In this document: piece after piece, positions 46,901 to 61,000 of the stretch
How the letters are laid out: the number at the start of each line of letters is the position of its first letter
Position numbering within the stretch: position 1 is the stretch's first letter
NCBI RefSeq assembly: GCF_000524195.1
Contig: NW_020170442.1
Location: 124,001-188,000, forward strand
Direction of reading: 5' to 3'
Length of the DNA: 64,000 nt
DNA from: Echinococcus granulosus
Lineage: Eukaryota > Platyhelminthes > Cestoda > Cyclophyllidea > Taeniidae
Translations under genes and position numbers: made by a program
The notes under the pieces: generated by a model
What the model was told of the DNA's origin: nothing
The model's input: the letters and a program-made list of their open reading frames with translations, nothing else
Databases searched by the model: none

Positions 46901-49900
46901 AGCGAACAAAAGGAGGGTTGCACATACTACGTGAAAAACGAGTCAGAGTTGAGACGGCACATCAAATTGCGAAACATATAAAAACATGAAAAATTACCCA
47001 TCAAAGGTCAATACCATGTAATTTTAAAGCTTCGGGAGCACCATCATCAGTACCCACGTCAACGATAAGATAGACGGTATGCATGGCTTTGTTTTGGGAA
47101 AGGTGACGCATTATAGATGATTTTACATTACACTTGCACAGAAAAGAGATAAAACAACCAACCCTTGAGATTATTAGAAGACCGAACAGGTTCCAAAAGC
47201 AGTAGTAAAATGGTAGCAAACACCAATAGAAAGCAAAATTATGTGCGACAGCACTGCATCTTCTGAGAAGGCTACAATTAAACAGTAGTATGCATTAAAA
47301 GTACTTATAGCTTGAGTTAAAATCGCCGAAGACATCAGGTAGCAAACTGGTAAATTCTCAAAAACTGTAGGGGTTTGAAAACTGACCTCAAACCCATAAA
47401 AATCCTCATCAAGAAGAACGTTAACAGTCGCAAATTCATGAGCATGATCCTTTACACGCCGTTCCTTCTCTTCAACACTGTGTTCCTCACGGAACCGATT
47501 TGAGAGACTAAAGGGAATCATATCATCGGTCACGGGGCATAGAACCTCTTCCCGGGCGTCGCATGCTATGTATACCAACATGTAGGCATTTGAGGAAGCG
47601 CGAAACAGAGGATCATCGCTGTTTCCGTAATTCTAAAGAACAGGACAATGATTAATAAATTAAAACCAACATTTGACAATTACAAAACCCACGCAAATGT
47701 GCTTGTTTAACAAATCTATCGCGGTCATCCCGGTGACTGAGTGATTGAGTAAAATATCAAATCTTGCAACGGAAAAACCTTGATTTAGTATAGTGGCTTA
47801 TAAAGTTCAATTTTTGTGAAGTCGAACAATGCCAAACATCATGAAAAGCAAATATAAAACCCAACATGAAAACTTATCCGATGGAGAAAAGGCGACAACA
47901 GATTTCAATGTATTTAGGAGAGATAAAAATTAGGTCAGGAGACTGTTTCATTTTACTGAAACCGCAGAATTCTCTGAAAACACATCAGAATACCGTACCC
48001 ACCAACACGAGAAAAATATGAGGCAAATGAGACTTTTCCGAACATCAGGCATGCATCTAAAGTCAAAATACTAACCATTTCAATAGCATCTTTTGGCCTG
48101 CAGCTGCTTACAACATCATCGTCAAACTGGTACCACTTATTATCACCACGAGGGTTAATGTAGACCACATAGTGCCCTCCATGATGGTCTCCAGAATGCA
48201 CCAGAACCGCTTGTAGAAAGTACTTTGTGTACCTGGGTTCCTCCTCCACCTTCTCCGGATCTTGAACGAGGTAGTCACTTAGATCTAAGTCATACGGGAA
48301 CTCGAAACGATCGTTGATCTTGACATTTGTGCCTGATTGAAAATCATATTGGAATCGCATTAACTGTAGATAAAGAACTGGTGGAAATCGCAAAAATTTG
48401 ATTCCCTTCTCCGCATCTTGCAAGCCAAACGTTCCGGCATCATATTTATTATCTGAATCTAAAGTCTCCACCTGCACGTATTCCTTGAAAGCATCATGGA
48501 CATTACAATTCCCTTTCACCTTCAGTTGAATGTCGTAGAACTGCTCCTCTCGCTTCGACTCATAGTCCACGTCTTTACAACGAATGTATGAGATCATTTT
48601 GCCACAAAACAGTTTTGGGATTATTGCTTCCACATCAGTTCCCTTCATCTTGCACTCCATGTTGTCTAACAAAACACGACAAAGTTCTTGCGCGTCATGC
48701 TGCATAAAGGAGTCCCAAGTAGTCCAGCCAAAGCTTCGGGTGAGTTTCTCCGTTACAACAGCCTTAACGGAGCACTGAAGGTCAAAGAAAGTTCGTTGCA
48801 GTGCAAGCGGCACACTGGTGGATATTTCGTCACTCTCAGTGGGCATTTGGAAGACCGCTTTGCGCAGAGCATTGGTGCAGTATAGTGCCTGGAGCACCGA
48901 GTTTAAGTAGCACGTGGCGCCTTGGTTCTTCAAACCGACAAAACCGGTGAACTTTTTTGAGTCCCACTCGGTTCCATGTGGTGCGTCCGCCTCTACTTGT
49001 ATGCGTGCATGCAATTTTTTGTTTACCACGTACCCATTCTCGGGATTAAAAAGTTCTTCATATGAAATGAAAGACTGGTAACCCCAATCATTCTCTTTTG
49101 CAGCAAACGAGTGCATGATAGAGTGCGTCTTACTAAGGCGCTTGGTTTGCGATAGCACTTCAAGTGTGGCACGAGCGCCACAAGTCCAATTAGCCGTGGG
49201 ACTATTGTCGTTGCATTGAAGAAACATGCCCATTGTTGAACGCTGGCAAGCAGGGGTAAAAACAAGTAGAATCCTCCAAGGTAAACAACGAATTGTCACT
49301 GGATCGCTAAGCAGCTGAAAGAGGAGAGGAAAACTGGAACCCAAGATAGTAGCTCAATATACCTGGCTAAAGGTAAGCAAACAACAATATAGTGAATGTC
49401 GAATAAAGCGCAGCCCCACTGCCTGATTTAGCTAACACTCCGACAGGTAACAGTTGGTCTAAAATAGATTCACAAACTATTGCAAATAGCCTATCAAAAT
49501 CCCATTTCAACATTCCTTCACTTTACCTAGATTAGATTCCACATGAAAATGACTAGATGCTGATACGCTTTTCGCAATAACTGATACCGCAATGTGAAAA
49601 AGGGAGTCTGATAACGCGGACTCACCCGAAGTTCCTTTTTCAGGTCAAAGCTCTGAAAACACAAACACATGAAAAACTCAAGCCTGAAATAAACCTTGAC
49701 ATTCACAACAGGCAGTGCCATCAGATTGGAAATGTTAAATTACTTTTCCAAAATCACGCCTTTGAGGTACATACCCTCCCAACATTAATAATTTAAGCAG
49801 AAGTGAATATCATACAAAATTAGGTAAAATCCTCTAGAGAATTGAAAAAGGAAGGAATGAGAGCGTAAGTGCTGGCCATTATAAATTTTAATTGATAATG

Positions 49901-50297
49901 AAAGGTTTAAAGTAACCAAAAAGAAGAATGTAACCTACACGAGGGTCCTCAATGTCATTAAACGTATAGTCTATCGTTCCCGATGGTCGAGCTGGATCTT
50001 CTTCATCAATACTCAATTCTTCTATTTGGGGGTCAGCTACGTTTGATTTCGGCTAAATTAGCGTGGAAAACATGTAAGCTAAACGCAGAAACCAATTTTG
50101 AAACATATTCCTTAACAACAAGACAATATGCACAAACAGACAAATATTTAATCGCAAATTACATGTCCATGGTCAATAGGAGATTGTAAGGGTGGATGAG
50201 CAGGATCGGCCGCCTTATTCACATTCGTGTTAGGCTCTACGTCCATGGCGTCTTCGTTTTGATAATCACCTTGACTGACTAGATCTTTTACAGGCAT
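43913..50297 (-). CDS. USP7: Ubiquitin-specific protease 7 (HAUSP)
   Basis: USP7 is a cysteine deubiquitinase acting on p53/MDM2-type and chromatin substrates. Exons read on the - strand: 50297-50163, 50052-49941, 49314-48076, 47632-47387, 46715-46567, 46388-46022, 45869-45624, 45438-45099, 44907-43913. The piece joining 49941 to 49314 (MALPVVNVK, then SFDLKKELR, near 49730-49627) and any exon near 47029-47146 are not resolved. The MATH/TRAF domain keeps DWG in ENDWGYQSF. The catalytic exon has the Cys box GLKNQGATCYLNS (Cys codon 48910-48912) and the His box HHGGHYVVY (His codon 48172-48174). Ubl repeats follow, and the activating C-terminal peptide is present (PKPWLGVEHEPPKR...EKSIKIHN). 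Long Ser/Ala/Pro-rich insertions split the Ubl region. ATG 50297 is chosen; an in-frame ATG at 50348 is the alternative. Confidence 0.93.
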
Positions 50298-51154
50298 CTT
50301 GATTACTACGACTTCACGTTCTTGAACGAAAACCGAAATTTTATTCACCTCTAAAGTGGAAAAAAAACAAGCGTAATAAAAAGGAAACTGTGAGGGCTCA
50401 AATATTCATTCTGAGAGAAGAAATCATAAGGTGAGTCGTGGAACGGATTAAATGCCCAGTTTGTAGTAAGTTTAAACAATGGTGTATCCAAATTCCCACA
50501 AAATAAATAAGAGTAAGAAAACCCTTAAGTGGCAGAGCAATTTGACTAAACCAGAGACAATCGACGACAACAACACAACCTCGGCCGAAAACCCGCAATA
50601 GACTAAAATGATATACGCTGACAATGGAAATATGTTCGTGGAAACTTTCGAGATGAATAAGATAAGATCTGACCACATACATAACAATCTTCCAAATTTA
50701 AATAATTAAATACGTCTACTTCCCACACTCATGCATTCAGTCCTCACACTGGAAAGCACAATAACAAAAAGTTAAACAACCAACAGGCGAGACACCACAG
50801 CCAACGAATTAAAATAATTTCCAACATTGTCCATAGAACGCGCCTGCAGGGCATTTGGTATAAGTAAACAAATTATAGTGGGAGTATCTTGATACATCTT
50901 TTTTCTTTGAGCCCCTGAAATAGTTTGTGGAAAAAATTTTAGCAAAACACCTAATATTACTTTTTTTAACGAGCAGTTTTCAGATTTTAAAATATGCACT
51001 GAGAAGCTAAATATTTATTTTCTGGATAGTCATCCTATGCTATAATATGCAAAAAATCTGACAAATTCTGCTCTGTGAAATATGTGTTCTGGCATGACGC
51101 ACCCGTATGTCAAAAATTATTTCGCGAAAAGCCATATTAATGTAAAGGCCATTT

Positions 51155-51392
51155 TACTAGCGTGATAGACCCTTCTCTATGTCAAGCTCTATGTAGCGTC
51201 CCAAAACTTTCCTGAAGACGAAAGAAGACACAATACTAGGGCATAATATATATTAAGCACAGAGAAAGTGTCTGGGCTACTGGCATAGCCCAAAGGCCAG
51301 CCCACGCAGCGTGGTACAGGGGGGCTAATTCAAAAGTCCAAAAGTGGCGCCTCACCAATACCGAGGGGTAAACCATCATCGTATTACACTAT
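51155..51392 (-). repeat. Dispersed ~230-bp repeat, copy C
   Basis: The reverse complement carries the same block order as copies A and B: GTGTAATACGATG, TCGGTATTGGTGAGGCG, TTTGAATTAGCCC, GTACCACGCTGCGTGGGCTGG, TATGCCAGTAGCCCAGACAC, GTGTCTTCTTTCGTCTTCAGG and GGGACGCTACATAGAG. This looks like the best-preserved copy. Confidence 0.8.
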
Positions 51393-51479
51393 GTTAGGAA
51401 ATCAGTTTGGTAATGATTTTGTATTACTTTGACAGTTTGCTTAACTTCCGGTTTTGGCAACAGGCGGCTTAGAACTGAT

Positions 51480-52080
51480 CTACCATAATTTTTCGATTTG
51501 CTCACCTTCTTAGTCATGCCAGCAGCTCCTAGATCCTCATATTGGTCAGTAAAACATGTTCCGTTTAATAATTATATCTGCAGTAGACTGCAGGTGCTTG
51601 TCGAATTGCTACATTGGTAGCAGTTAAATCCTAATTTTAAATGGCAACTACTTCTATTGATACTCTTTAACTCTAGACTTGAATTCGGTAGGAAAACGCA
51701 TATTTGGCAGATGGGAGAACCTCTGGCTATTTCTTGCAGAAGAATTGAAAATGACGTCTATCTTCTTCATCTACCCCACTCTCATGTTCTACAGGAATGC
51801 TACATTAACCGTTAAACAGCTTTAAAAAATTATTATGGAGCTGTCTACTGTGCCTGTATGAAGGTATCACTTATGTGAACACGAGGTATTGCCATTTCTC
51901 TACTAGCTATACAGAACTCAGGTGCATATAGCTAGACAGTTCGGAGGCGTGAACAAAGTGGTAAGGAGGAATAGACACGGATCCTCATCCCCTTGAAACC
52001 ATTTTAAAGGCTATCATTTATTTAATAACTCTGCTTTTAGGTAAGTGTTCTTACGACTGGTGACGAACATACGAGTTGGC
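51480..52080 (+). repeat. Degenerate dispersed repeat, copy 2
   Basis: It is collinear with about 10080-10690 by ordered short matches. No coding capacity is visible. Confidence 0.45.
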
Positions 52081-53547
52081 CAGCACATTCCTGTCTCCTA
52101 ATACAGTTCACAAACAGGGCTAAATGCTATATTCCATAGGATTACGGAAATGTGTCAATGACGATGCAGTCAAAAATCCTCTTAGTTGAGCGTAACTTTG
52201 ATGACTGCAGCGGTTGGATTGTGGATGCTTCCCTTATAGCACCGACTATGTTTTGATGACTGATGCACGAGGCTGCCCAACGAGCGTATCGAGCACGGCG
52301 CTAAAAAGAAGAGCTATGGAATGTTTTAATTGCCTGTTAAACTGCCGGTTGTGGTAACGGCAAACTTAGGGCTCCGTCAATGTGCCTTTGCTGAGTAATC
52401 CACCCTCCGAACAACGCCACTAGCCACCTAGTCCTTCTGTCGATCCATATCACATAGTCTTCCCCTACATTATGCATTCCTTCATCTTCAGAGAACTCGC
52501 AGAATACTGCATTTAACCTCCCACAAGTCGGCAAAAATTGTTATTAAACTACTTTAAAGAGGGCGGCTGTGTTAGACTACAGTGATCGAGTTCGATAATT
52601 CCACTTCTAGTTCCGTCTTCCATGTTAATATTTTAAGAGGAAGTAGCTCATTGGCTTTGTGCTGGTGGAGAATAGACGATTCGACATATCAAATGCATTG
52701 CATGCTCAATTCACAGTTCAAATAAAAATTTTACTTAAAGAAAGTCTAGCGGCTAAGGGATGTCTAGACTAGGATAGTAGCAGAACCGAAACTCTCAAAT
52801 CAAAGCACAGTGTTTTCTAAACGTAACTGGCCCGCATATAATAATAAGAAAACTTTAAAACAGTAGGAAACTCCTGATAGGCAATTGCAGTATTTTCCAG
52901 ATTCAAATCCCTGGTATTTTACATGTCACTACAACACTGCCACTAGCTTGCACTAACTGCCTTCTTCAAGAATTTTTTCGGTAATTAATATACGAAGGGA
53001 GATTCGATGGTACGCGCACCGACTTCCGTCGTTACTGGGATCGCAATAAACTATGGTAGAAGGGGGAAACGTGCATCGGTAAAGTGCAAGTTGCTGGTTA
53101 GTCAATGGAAGCAAAAGTGTAACCCGAGGAAGCACAAGAGCTTTTACAGAAGAACGCACAGACAAGGTGCCGAATCACTAAATACAACTAATGCAGTGTT
53201 CTATCTTTTGTTTAACTGCGAGCTTACCTGAGCAAGGACCTTAAGCGACTACAGGTTACAACTCTACTTCTCAGCATGGCCTTCAAGCCAGGCTAACGAC
53301 TAGTTCATCTGTACCTTACTGCATGCACGCCCATCCTACTTTCGATTGTCATGACTTCGAGAAAGACTCGGTGCGCAAAGTGCTAGAGAATGTGCACTTA
53401 ATAGGCGTTTTGGTCTGTTGTCGTTTTCTGTACGGAAAACTCAGAAAACGAGAACAATGTCAATTAAGTCCCGGATTCCGGGTGCTGAACCCAAAGGTAA
53501 CTGCTAATAATATAACCTCTTTTGCATAATTGACCTTGGGAGGCTCT

Positions 53548-53760
53548 ACTGTAATATGATACTGGTTTATCCCTCGGTATTGGTGAGGCGACACTTGTGT
53601 ACTTTGAATTAGCCCTTTTGTACCTCGCTGCGTGGGCTGGCCTTTCGGGCCATACAAATAGCCCAGACACATTCACTGCGCTGAATGTATAATCTGTCCG
53701 AGTATGGTGTCTTCCTTCGTCTTCAGGGCGTCTCGACACGATACACTACCTTTGGCACAG
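53548..53760 (+). repeat. Dispersed ~230-bp repeat, copy B
   Basis: It shares with copy C the blocks CCCTCGGTATTGGTGAGGCG, TTTGAATTAGCCC, GCTGCGTGGGCTGGCCTTT and GTCTTC.TTCGTCTTCAGG, in the opposite orientation. Its 3' part is more diverged. Confidence 0.8.
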
Positions 53761-54715
53761 CCTATGAATTCGCCGCTATAAAAAATCGGACTTATGGCAT
53801 TTAACAAATACTAAAGTTACTTAGATTTTCGCCTGTTTTTTTGCGCAATCAAATACATTTTTGCTGTTTTAATCTTATTCTTCCGAAAGATGCAAAATCA
53901 TTCTTTTTATTTTAAGGTACTTTTGCAATATTGAGTGCTTCAGCAACCAAATACCGCTTTGCACAAACCACCCAATCAGTAGGATAGAAGTCATTATATT
54001 GCCCTAATTATCCAATGACATCTTAGAAAACTGCGGAGTTGAATCCGTTCTCTCATTTCATCACATTTGCTTCACTTCATTTGATATTTGTGGTAAGTGT
54101 TCAGTTACTTGTTGATTCAATGTGATTATTTTTGTACTCAGTGTTTTTGCCTTAATAGGGTCTTGTGTGCTTGTTGTTTTCCCTGATTTTCTTCACCTTT
54201 TAACGTCGTAGAGTTTGATGTTTATATTCCATTCCTTATTCATTCTCACTTTATTATTTATTCTTCAAATTGGCTTTCGCTGAGTGTGTTTGGTTAACTT
54301 TTAGAAGTAACATTTGTTCACCATCCTGATGATACACTGATTCCTAATTCTCTTAAACAAAACCAAGTGTTTAGTTTCCGATGCCCTTAGTCGCTGATTT
54401 TACCCTAATTACCTTTTGCTGAAAACGTCTGTTGAATTGTTTTGTGCCGTCTCATAAGCAGTAATGAAGTCGTAATTTTCTAATGGATGCAATTTTAGTG
54501 TTAGTAAATCTAATTACCATAATTGTAATTGTAGGTCTTGTACCTATCGTGTATAAGTAGAACTTCCATGTTTACCTTATTATTATTCCTATAAAAGCGC
54601 TCTTTTAATTCAATGTTTTAGTACTCTTGGGTGATGCTTGATTATGTCAGCATTCTTTAAAGTGCTAAATACCCCTTCTAAATTGTCTGTTAATTTGTGC
54701 AGAGCCGTTGACAAT

Positions 54716-55057
54716 ATGGCGTTCGTACCAATTCTAAAAATGAAGATGGATGAACTCTTCATTCGCTGGTTGACAGATGAGGTCACCCAGGTTGGCTTGA
54801 AGCAGAGTCTTGTGTTTCTCAAGTCCAACGATCGATTAGAGGCTAGTCGAGCCGTTCGCCGTATTGTTGTGCCAAGTCCTTTCGCGCAATCCTCTCATTC
54901 GTCGGAGGCCTGGCACCCAAGTTCCTCCCTTTGCTCACCTTGTGTCTCTCCACGACCACTCACACCTCCGCACTTCCCCACCACCCACCGCAATCTTCAT
55001 GATCGTCAACCCCAATCTCCTCGACGATCTCCTCTTCCCTGCTCTACAAAATTTGCG
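54716..55057 (+). CDS. First coding exon of a PP2A regulatory subunit B'' (PPP2R3-type) gene
   Basis: B'' subunits target PP2A and bind calcium through EF hands. Only the first coding exon is visible: ATG 54716 to donor GCG|gtgcgt, 114 codons, phase 0. It opens with PILKMKMDELFIRWLTDEVTQ, which resembles the N-terminus of vertebrate PPP2R3 proteins (LKMKVDELF-type). A Ser/Pro-rich stretch follows (SPRPLTPPHFP, QPQSPRRSPLP), as is usual before the conserved B'' core. A good acceptor (ttaatttgtgcag at 54702) lies 13 nt before the ATG, consistent with a 5' UTR intron or spliced-leader site. The EF-hand core is not found in the window, so the gene must continue past 64000. The family call rests on a short motif remembered from the family. 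Confidence 0.6.
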
Positions 55058-58000
55058 GTGCGTCTTCCCCTTCGCCAGTCTGGTTTTCTATCCTTTTTTC
55101 TGCTCCAGTTTGTTACATCTCTATGTCAAACACGAGAATCCAAGTTCACTTGTTCTGACCTATATTTTTTCATATTACGATATTCCTTGAATGCAGCTTC
55201 TGCTTTTTTATTTATTTCCTTCGAACTTCTATTTTGTTTTGAGTCAAACTGACCTTAATTTTAGCATATTCACTACTACTTAACGGATGGTAGATGGTTC
55301 TACTTTTATCCTCTAAGTATTCGCACATCACAAAGATTTAATAAATGTATCTTTTAGAATAATATCCTAATCGGATCTTTGCAATACTTCTATAATACTT
55401 GATTGAGTGAATCAGAAAGTGGTTTTAGATAACTGCTGTCACTCTAGTCTTCCTAGTATTTTCTCTTCATACTGTAAATTCTATGTTTCTTTTTTCTTAT
55501 TTTTCGTTGCGGAAAAGGTGGTTGTGGAAGTACTTTGTACTTAATCCAGACTATGGCTGCCATCATCTTTTCTGGTTCTTTTTTTGTGAAATAGGTTTCT
55601 TCTTGAACAAAACCTATTCCTCATAAGCTCAGGTGAACTGCGGACACCGCTTCCCCTATTTATAAACTTAGATGTTCGGTCTGTTTTAACCAAATGTTCA
55701 AGATTTGTCCATCTATCGGAATTTGTTCCTGCATGCCTCATTGGCTAGGTGGTCTTTACTGCTCCAGTTGCTTCGACAGCTAAGACGCAAGCCTATTATT
55801 ATTTGTGCTGCTGGTCTACCTCTACTCTGCTTTAGCTTATCACTACAAGACCCATTTAGTCTTGATTTTGGTCTATTTATCTCTCACGATCCACTTATTC
55901 CGCCAGAAGCTCCTAATCTTAACTTTTCGATTTACATCACCTGCCACGCTACGGATGAAATCTGTTTCTGCAAACATTGTTTATCAGTCTACTGTTGCAA
56001 TTAATTAATGGATAAAATAAAATTTTACTGCACAATGGTTCGCTTGCTTCTTTTTAAAAAACATTCCACTTCCCTACCACTTAGTATTTTACCCATAATC
56101 TCTCTAAAAGGGATGCCTGACTTATTTGCCTCGGAGTTATATGGCACCTCGACCCCCTACCCCCCCCCCCCTTTACCGACGATTCTCGCGCCTCAGATAT
56201 GAATCCAGTTTACTCACTTCTTTCTGGATATGCTTCTGGCTGACCAAGATTTACTTTTAATCGGGCATTGTCTAGCTAGCTGAGTATTCAACCGACAATC
56301 ACAACGACAACGTGGCGTATGTTCTAGTTGTTGCTACCTCTGCTTCACCACCTTGCAGGTGTCCTAGATTCGTTCTGACCTCGTTTTACGCCTAAACTGG
56401 TTTGTGTGACCCAAATGGTCCCACCCCAAGAGGAACCTGATTGCTCCAGACTGTTTGAAAATATGCACATCTTAGGTGGCTTTGGAATGTTTACTTATTG
56501 CCGGCCCACTGTCGACAAAATCAGGTTAGTTTCGTTCACTATGAACGTCGTTACCTCTACGTTTCGGTATGTTTGACTGGGAAAAAGAGCGTACTAACGC
56601 TTACTTTTGCCTTCCCATTCATTCCATCTGCTATTCATGCAACAAATATGTGGCTGTCACACGGATAAATCTTCGCAAACAATTATGATTTACTACTTCT
56701 TCCTCCTACCTCCCTGATTGGGCTCTGGTTACCCTACGCTTTTGTTTTAGGAGTGGTGGGCAGTGATGCTGGATTTTATCTTCATGTGTCTACCATTGCC
56801 TTAGTACATTAAGCATTTTGATCTTGATGACTTAACAGCATAGGCAACCATCTCAATCTTGTCGTTCAAATGCATGATTTGGTGTGGTAAGACTCGCAGT
56901 ATGAACGATGAATAAGTGGCTCATTCGCTGCGCACATCTTACTGCACACTTTTTCATACATTTAATGAATGTGTTTTTGAGTCTACTAGTGCCTTGGTTC
57001 TGGACGGAATTCGCCCCACTCTTGCTGCGCTCGCTATTTTTCCTCGTCTTATGTGTAGCATGGCATTGTGCTCCTGTGCTTGTGGGCATGCTTGCGCTCT
57101 CTGCCCAAATTTAAAATAACTCATTCCAGATGCGATTCGCTGTTTTGTCGGCCTCGTTCTACACCCCTCGATTGAGCAGCCTCACGTTGTCGCGACACGG
57201 CGTGCCTGATGATCGATTGGCCAATTACATGATGGCTTGATTATTCTTTTGCACCGCCATTGGCTGGGCGTTCATGTGCGAGCCAATGAGCATGGGCAAT
57301 GGGCGTGGCATGCATGCAGGAACGTGCATGCGTGCACACAAAGTTGGAGCATCGTGCATTTGCTGCCCCGATTGCTTGCGGCAGCCTCGCTGTTCGCATA
57401 ACATGGCGGTAGTCTTTCATCTTCCGCCTAGGAATTATCAATTTCTTGCCCTACAAACTGTCGTCTACTGGGCCATTGTTACTGGTCACGTGGCCTCTGG
57501 ATATTCATTGCTCATTGGAATACCCTTACTGCCACTACTCGTCGTCCAAATCACCCTCCTCATACACATCTGGACCAGTCTGGTGACAAGGCACCAATTC
57601 CACCCGGTTGAGCCACCCTCGATGCCTTCCACATCGCTGAATATGAACGAGTTAGCGTCGCCTTAATTAGTGGTGCGCCAAGACATAAGATTGCATTCCT
57701 TTGCTTTGGTGGAAAGGTGGTCGACATTTTATTTGCGCAACTTTTCAAGCCATTTTTCTTTGTCTATTCGAACTTGACTTCTTCAGAACAATAAAGTGCT
57801 GTGTCGCCCTTGAATGAATTGACTTGATTTTGTTTCTAGTGCTTAATTCTGCTCAGGTATTCTTCAATACCATTTTGGATTCAAGGCTATTTAAGAAACG
57901 TTTACCATTTCATTTTGATTCTCTAAATCGTCGCTCCACTCCTCCCTTTTGATTGCTTTCCTCTGATTAAAGGTCTATCTGAACTTATGTAGCTGGTTTC

Positions 58001-61000
58001 TTTTTCATGACATTTGCGTACATTGTTTTATTTGTGGCATGTTTAAAGAGGGTGGATTATGGTCCAGAAATCTGTTAGAATCCTTAATCCTGGGTTTTGT
58101 GAACATTATTATGTTAATTAATATCGATAGGATTTAAAGCAGAAGTCGTCCTATAGTTCACCAATTATTCCGGGTTCATTTGCCTCTTGCAATTTTTTCC
58201 CAACACTCCTGATCCGAATGCTCTCAAATTCTGCAGTATCCAATCGACGTATGGACATGTAATCGAAATGTGGTACATATCATTAAATAGGTGTACCAAA
58301 TATCTTCATTTCTGCGTTTTTCTATTTGATTAGTCCACCTATCTGTGGAATTCCGACAGTGAAAGAGGTTTGGTAACGAGTAGTAGATTGTAATAGATTC
58401 CGAAAAATTGACATTCTAGGAGATACACTTATTTATAGCCCTATGGAATGTGTAAATTTCAGGTTTCAGATTTTGGACCTCAATTTTAATCCTTCTGGAA
58501 TCTCCTCGGATTTCCATATACGAATTATGGTTTGTTGTTGTGCAAGCCTATTAAGATTAGAAAGGTACCAGCCTACTTCATCTCTTTTCGAGCTCCGTTT
58601 CTCATGAAATTGTATGTTCACCCACCTGAAAAAAGGCTTTTGATTACTTTGGCGTCACCTTATTTTGATTTTTTAAGCATCAGAATGTTTCACATTAGAA
58701 AAAGGTGAATCTCATGGTCTTAGCGTTACGATGAATTTTTTGGACTATCGTCTAACCTGCTTTGCTATGCGTGCAGAAAAATGCAAAAAAGCAGTTAAGT
58801 CGGAAACTGTGGGATCGTTGTGTGGGGTGCATGAAGTGTCGATTTCTATTAAAACAGGGCTCCTAATTGGTTTACACCCAAACGTCAATAACACATGCAT
58901 TTTCATGCAGGGATGGATACGGTACGAATAGCGGAATAAAATTATTGTATCGCTGAAAGTGGGTGGAAATTTCGTAGTAGAATCTCTCACCGTCATCAGC
59001 AGCGGTATGCAAAGCAAAGGAAAGTACTTACTTGTCTCGTGCGACATTTTTTTTTAAATTCGGGCAGTTTGTTTCGTTAAATGGGGTCTATGAATTTACA
59101 CTTTTTAAGAAATCATTCCGTTTTGTTAAGGCTGATGTGTGTCGGCTGCATGTAATGTAACAAATTGCCTTATTTTAGAAAAGTATCATTTTCTTAAATT
59201 TGATTTGGAAACATTGAAGTCAATGCACCAATGGACAGTGACTTGTTTTGTGGCAGTGGATTGTCACGTCTTATGTAGATTCATATCCTAATTTAGCCTC
59301 GAATAGTAATTAGAATGTGTACTTTTAACGGTTTACGATTTTCACCGCTCTGCATAACATCTATGGTGGGGTGTTTCACTTTTCCAACTCAGACTTCTTT
59401 GGAGGCTGTGCCGTCAGTTTGCCCAGTCATATTCGGGTGTCAGTTATTCAGAACTTAGTAGACTATCCTGGAGCCCAATTATAATGTATGCTCAGTTTTA
59501 ATTATGCTTACGTCTATGGGTCATGTTTGAAGTTTCAATTTGAAGATTCTAAGGTTTTATGAAACCATTTTTACTTCCTCGTAACTCTGTGATGATTGAT
59601 CATTAATTACTTTTCTCCGAACTTCTGACTTGTTTCTTACTAAGTTGAGGCAGCAAAGGATAAGTGAATTAATGGCTATAGGCACCAGCACTTTCACAGA
59701 CTCTTGAATCATTGTATAACGCGCTGTGATAAGACTAACTTTCGAAAATCCTAACGTTTGGGTCATTTATTCCTGTCTACTAACTTTTCGGTAGCTCTAT
59801 TGTTATCATACTTGTCTGGACAAGTTAGGTGGTTTTCACCACAAAGGTGTAATAAATGTGCTGCTACTTTATTTTTAGTCGTTTACAATATCTACCTGAT
59901 ATGAAAATCAGCAAACACATTTGACGTGACACATCTGTAAAGGCTAGAGTAATGGACTTTGCTTCAGGTGAAAAACGCATACTTATGATCCTAATGATGA
60001 AACATTTTAGCAAGATCGGTGGGATCACATTAATGCTGTCATAAAGTATCATTGAACAAAATAACCAGAACTAATTACGCCGTCCTAATTACCGTATACA
60101 TATATATGCGCGGAAACAGAGGTTCTTTCATAGCGTAAAAACTAGAGGATCAATTGTGAACTTGTGGTTATAGTAATGAAAAAAATTGTATTTATTTCTT
60201 TCATTCCTCATTCCCTGGAAGTGACTCATCGCCCACTAGTCCAGACTTGGTATTCGTAAACTGAAAAAAATTCCCCTCTTTACATTTGTGAATGTAAAAA
60301 CATGGACAAATTGCCACCTTCTTTTCACGGTGAATAATTTAGTGGACCAAGATTCAACACTTCAGTTAAGCCTACCACGCCTAATTCGTTAGCCCAGGTA
60401 AAAGTGTATCATCACGCCTGGTTGTAAATCATTCAGCACACGACCACCATGCTGATTCCTTCGCATACTACTAAATGTCACCACACTGTGTGCCTTCACT
60501 CTCTACCTTGATTTGTACCGACCATGCGTGATATTTGTGTATTCAACCGGACGGCGTGTAAGCTGCCGCATAGTACAGTGACAAACTTGGCTGTGCTAGG
60601 GTGCGTCGCCGGCAGTCGCGTATATCCGTGTTTCTGCATCCTACAGCTCTCCCTGGAAAACGGTCTCTAATTCAGCAATCCCATTCTATTACAGTGTGTG
60701 CTCCGTGTACGGGGAAAAAGCCAACACATTACTGTATACCCTAGAAACTAGTGTCCGATGAAATATCTGAACTCCTGTCTAGGCCTTAAGACTCCGATTT
60801 TTACGGATATTACAAAACTTGTAATTTTTTGGAATGTTTAAAATGATTTCTTTACATAATTAGCTGATCTGCAGCGTTTATTATCCATAAAGTTTGACAA
60901 AATCCTAACCCTAAAGAAGAAAAATATCAGTTAATTATTTTAAATGGAATCAGTCTCAGTTTGAAGTGCCGTAAAATCAATAGGTGAAGTCATTTTTTAA

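Larger units (their letters stand above)
50349..54715. other. Divergent intergenic region between USP7 and the B'' subunit gene
   Basis: No gene is seen. It contains two copies of the ~230-bp repeat (51155-51392 and 53548-53760) and the second copy of the longer decayed repeat (about 51480-52080). Promoters of both flanking genes presumably lie here, but no specific site can be supported. Confidence 0.5.

Noticed and set aside
54864..55190. Alternative +1 frame across the B'' first exon
   Set aside because: It is a shadow of the Ser/Pro-rich exon; the other frame carries the LKMKMDELF motif and ends at a good donor.
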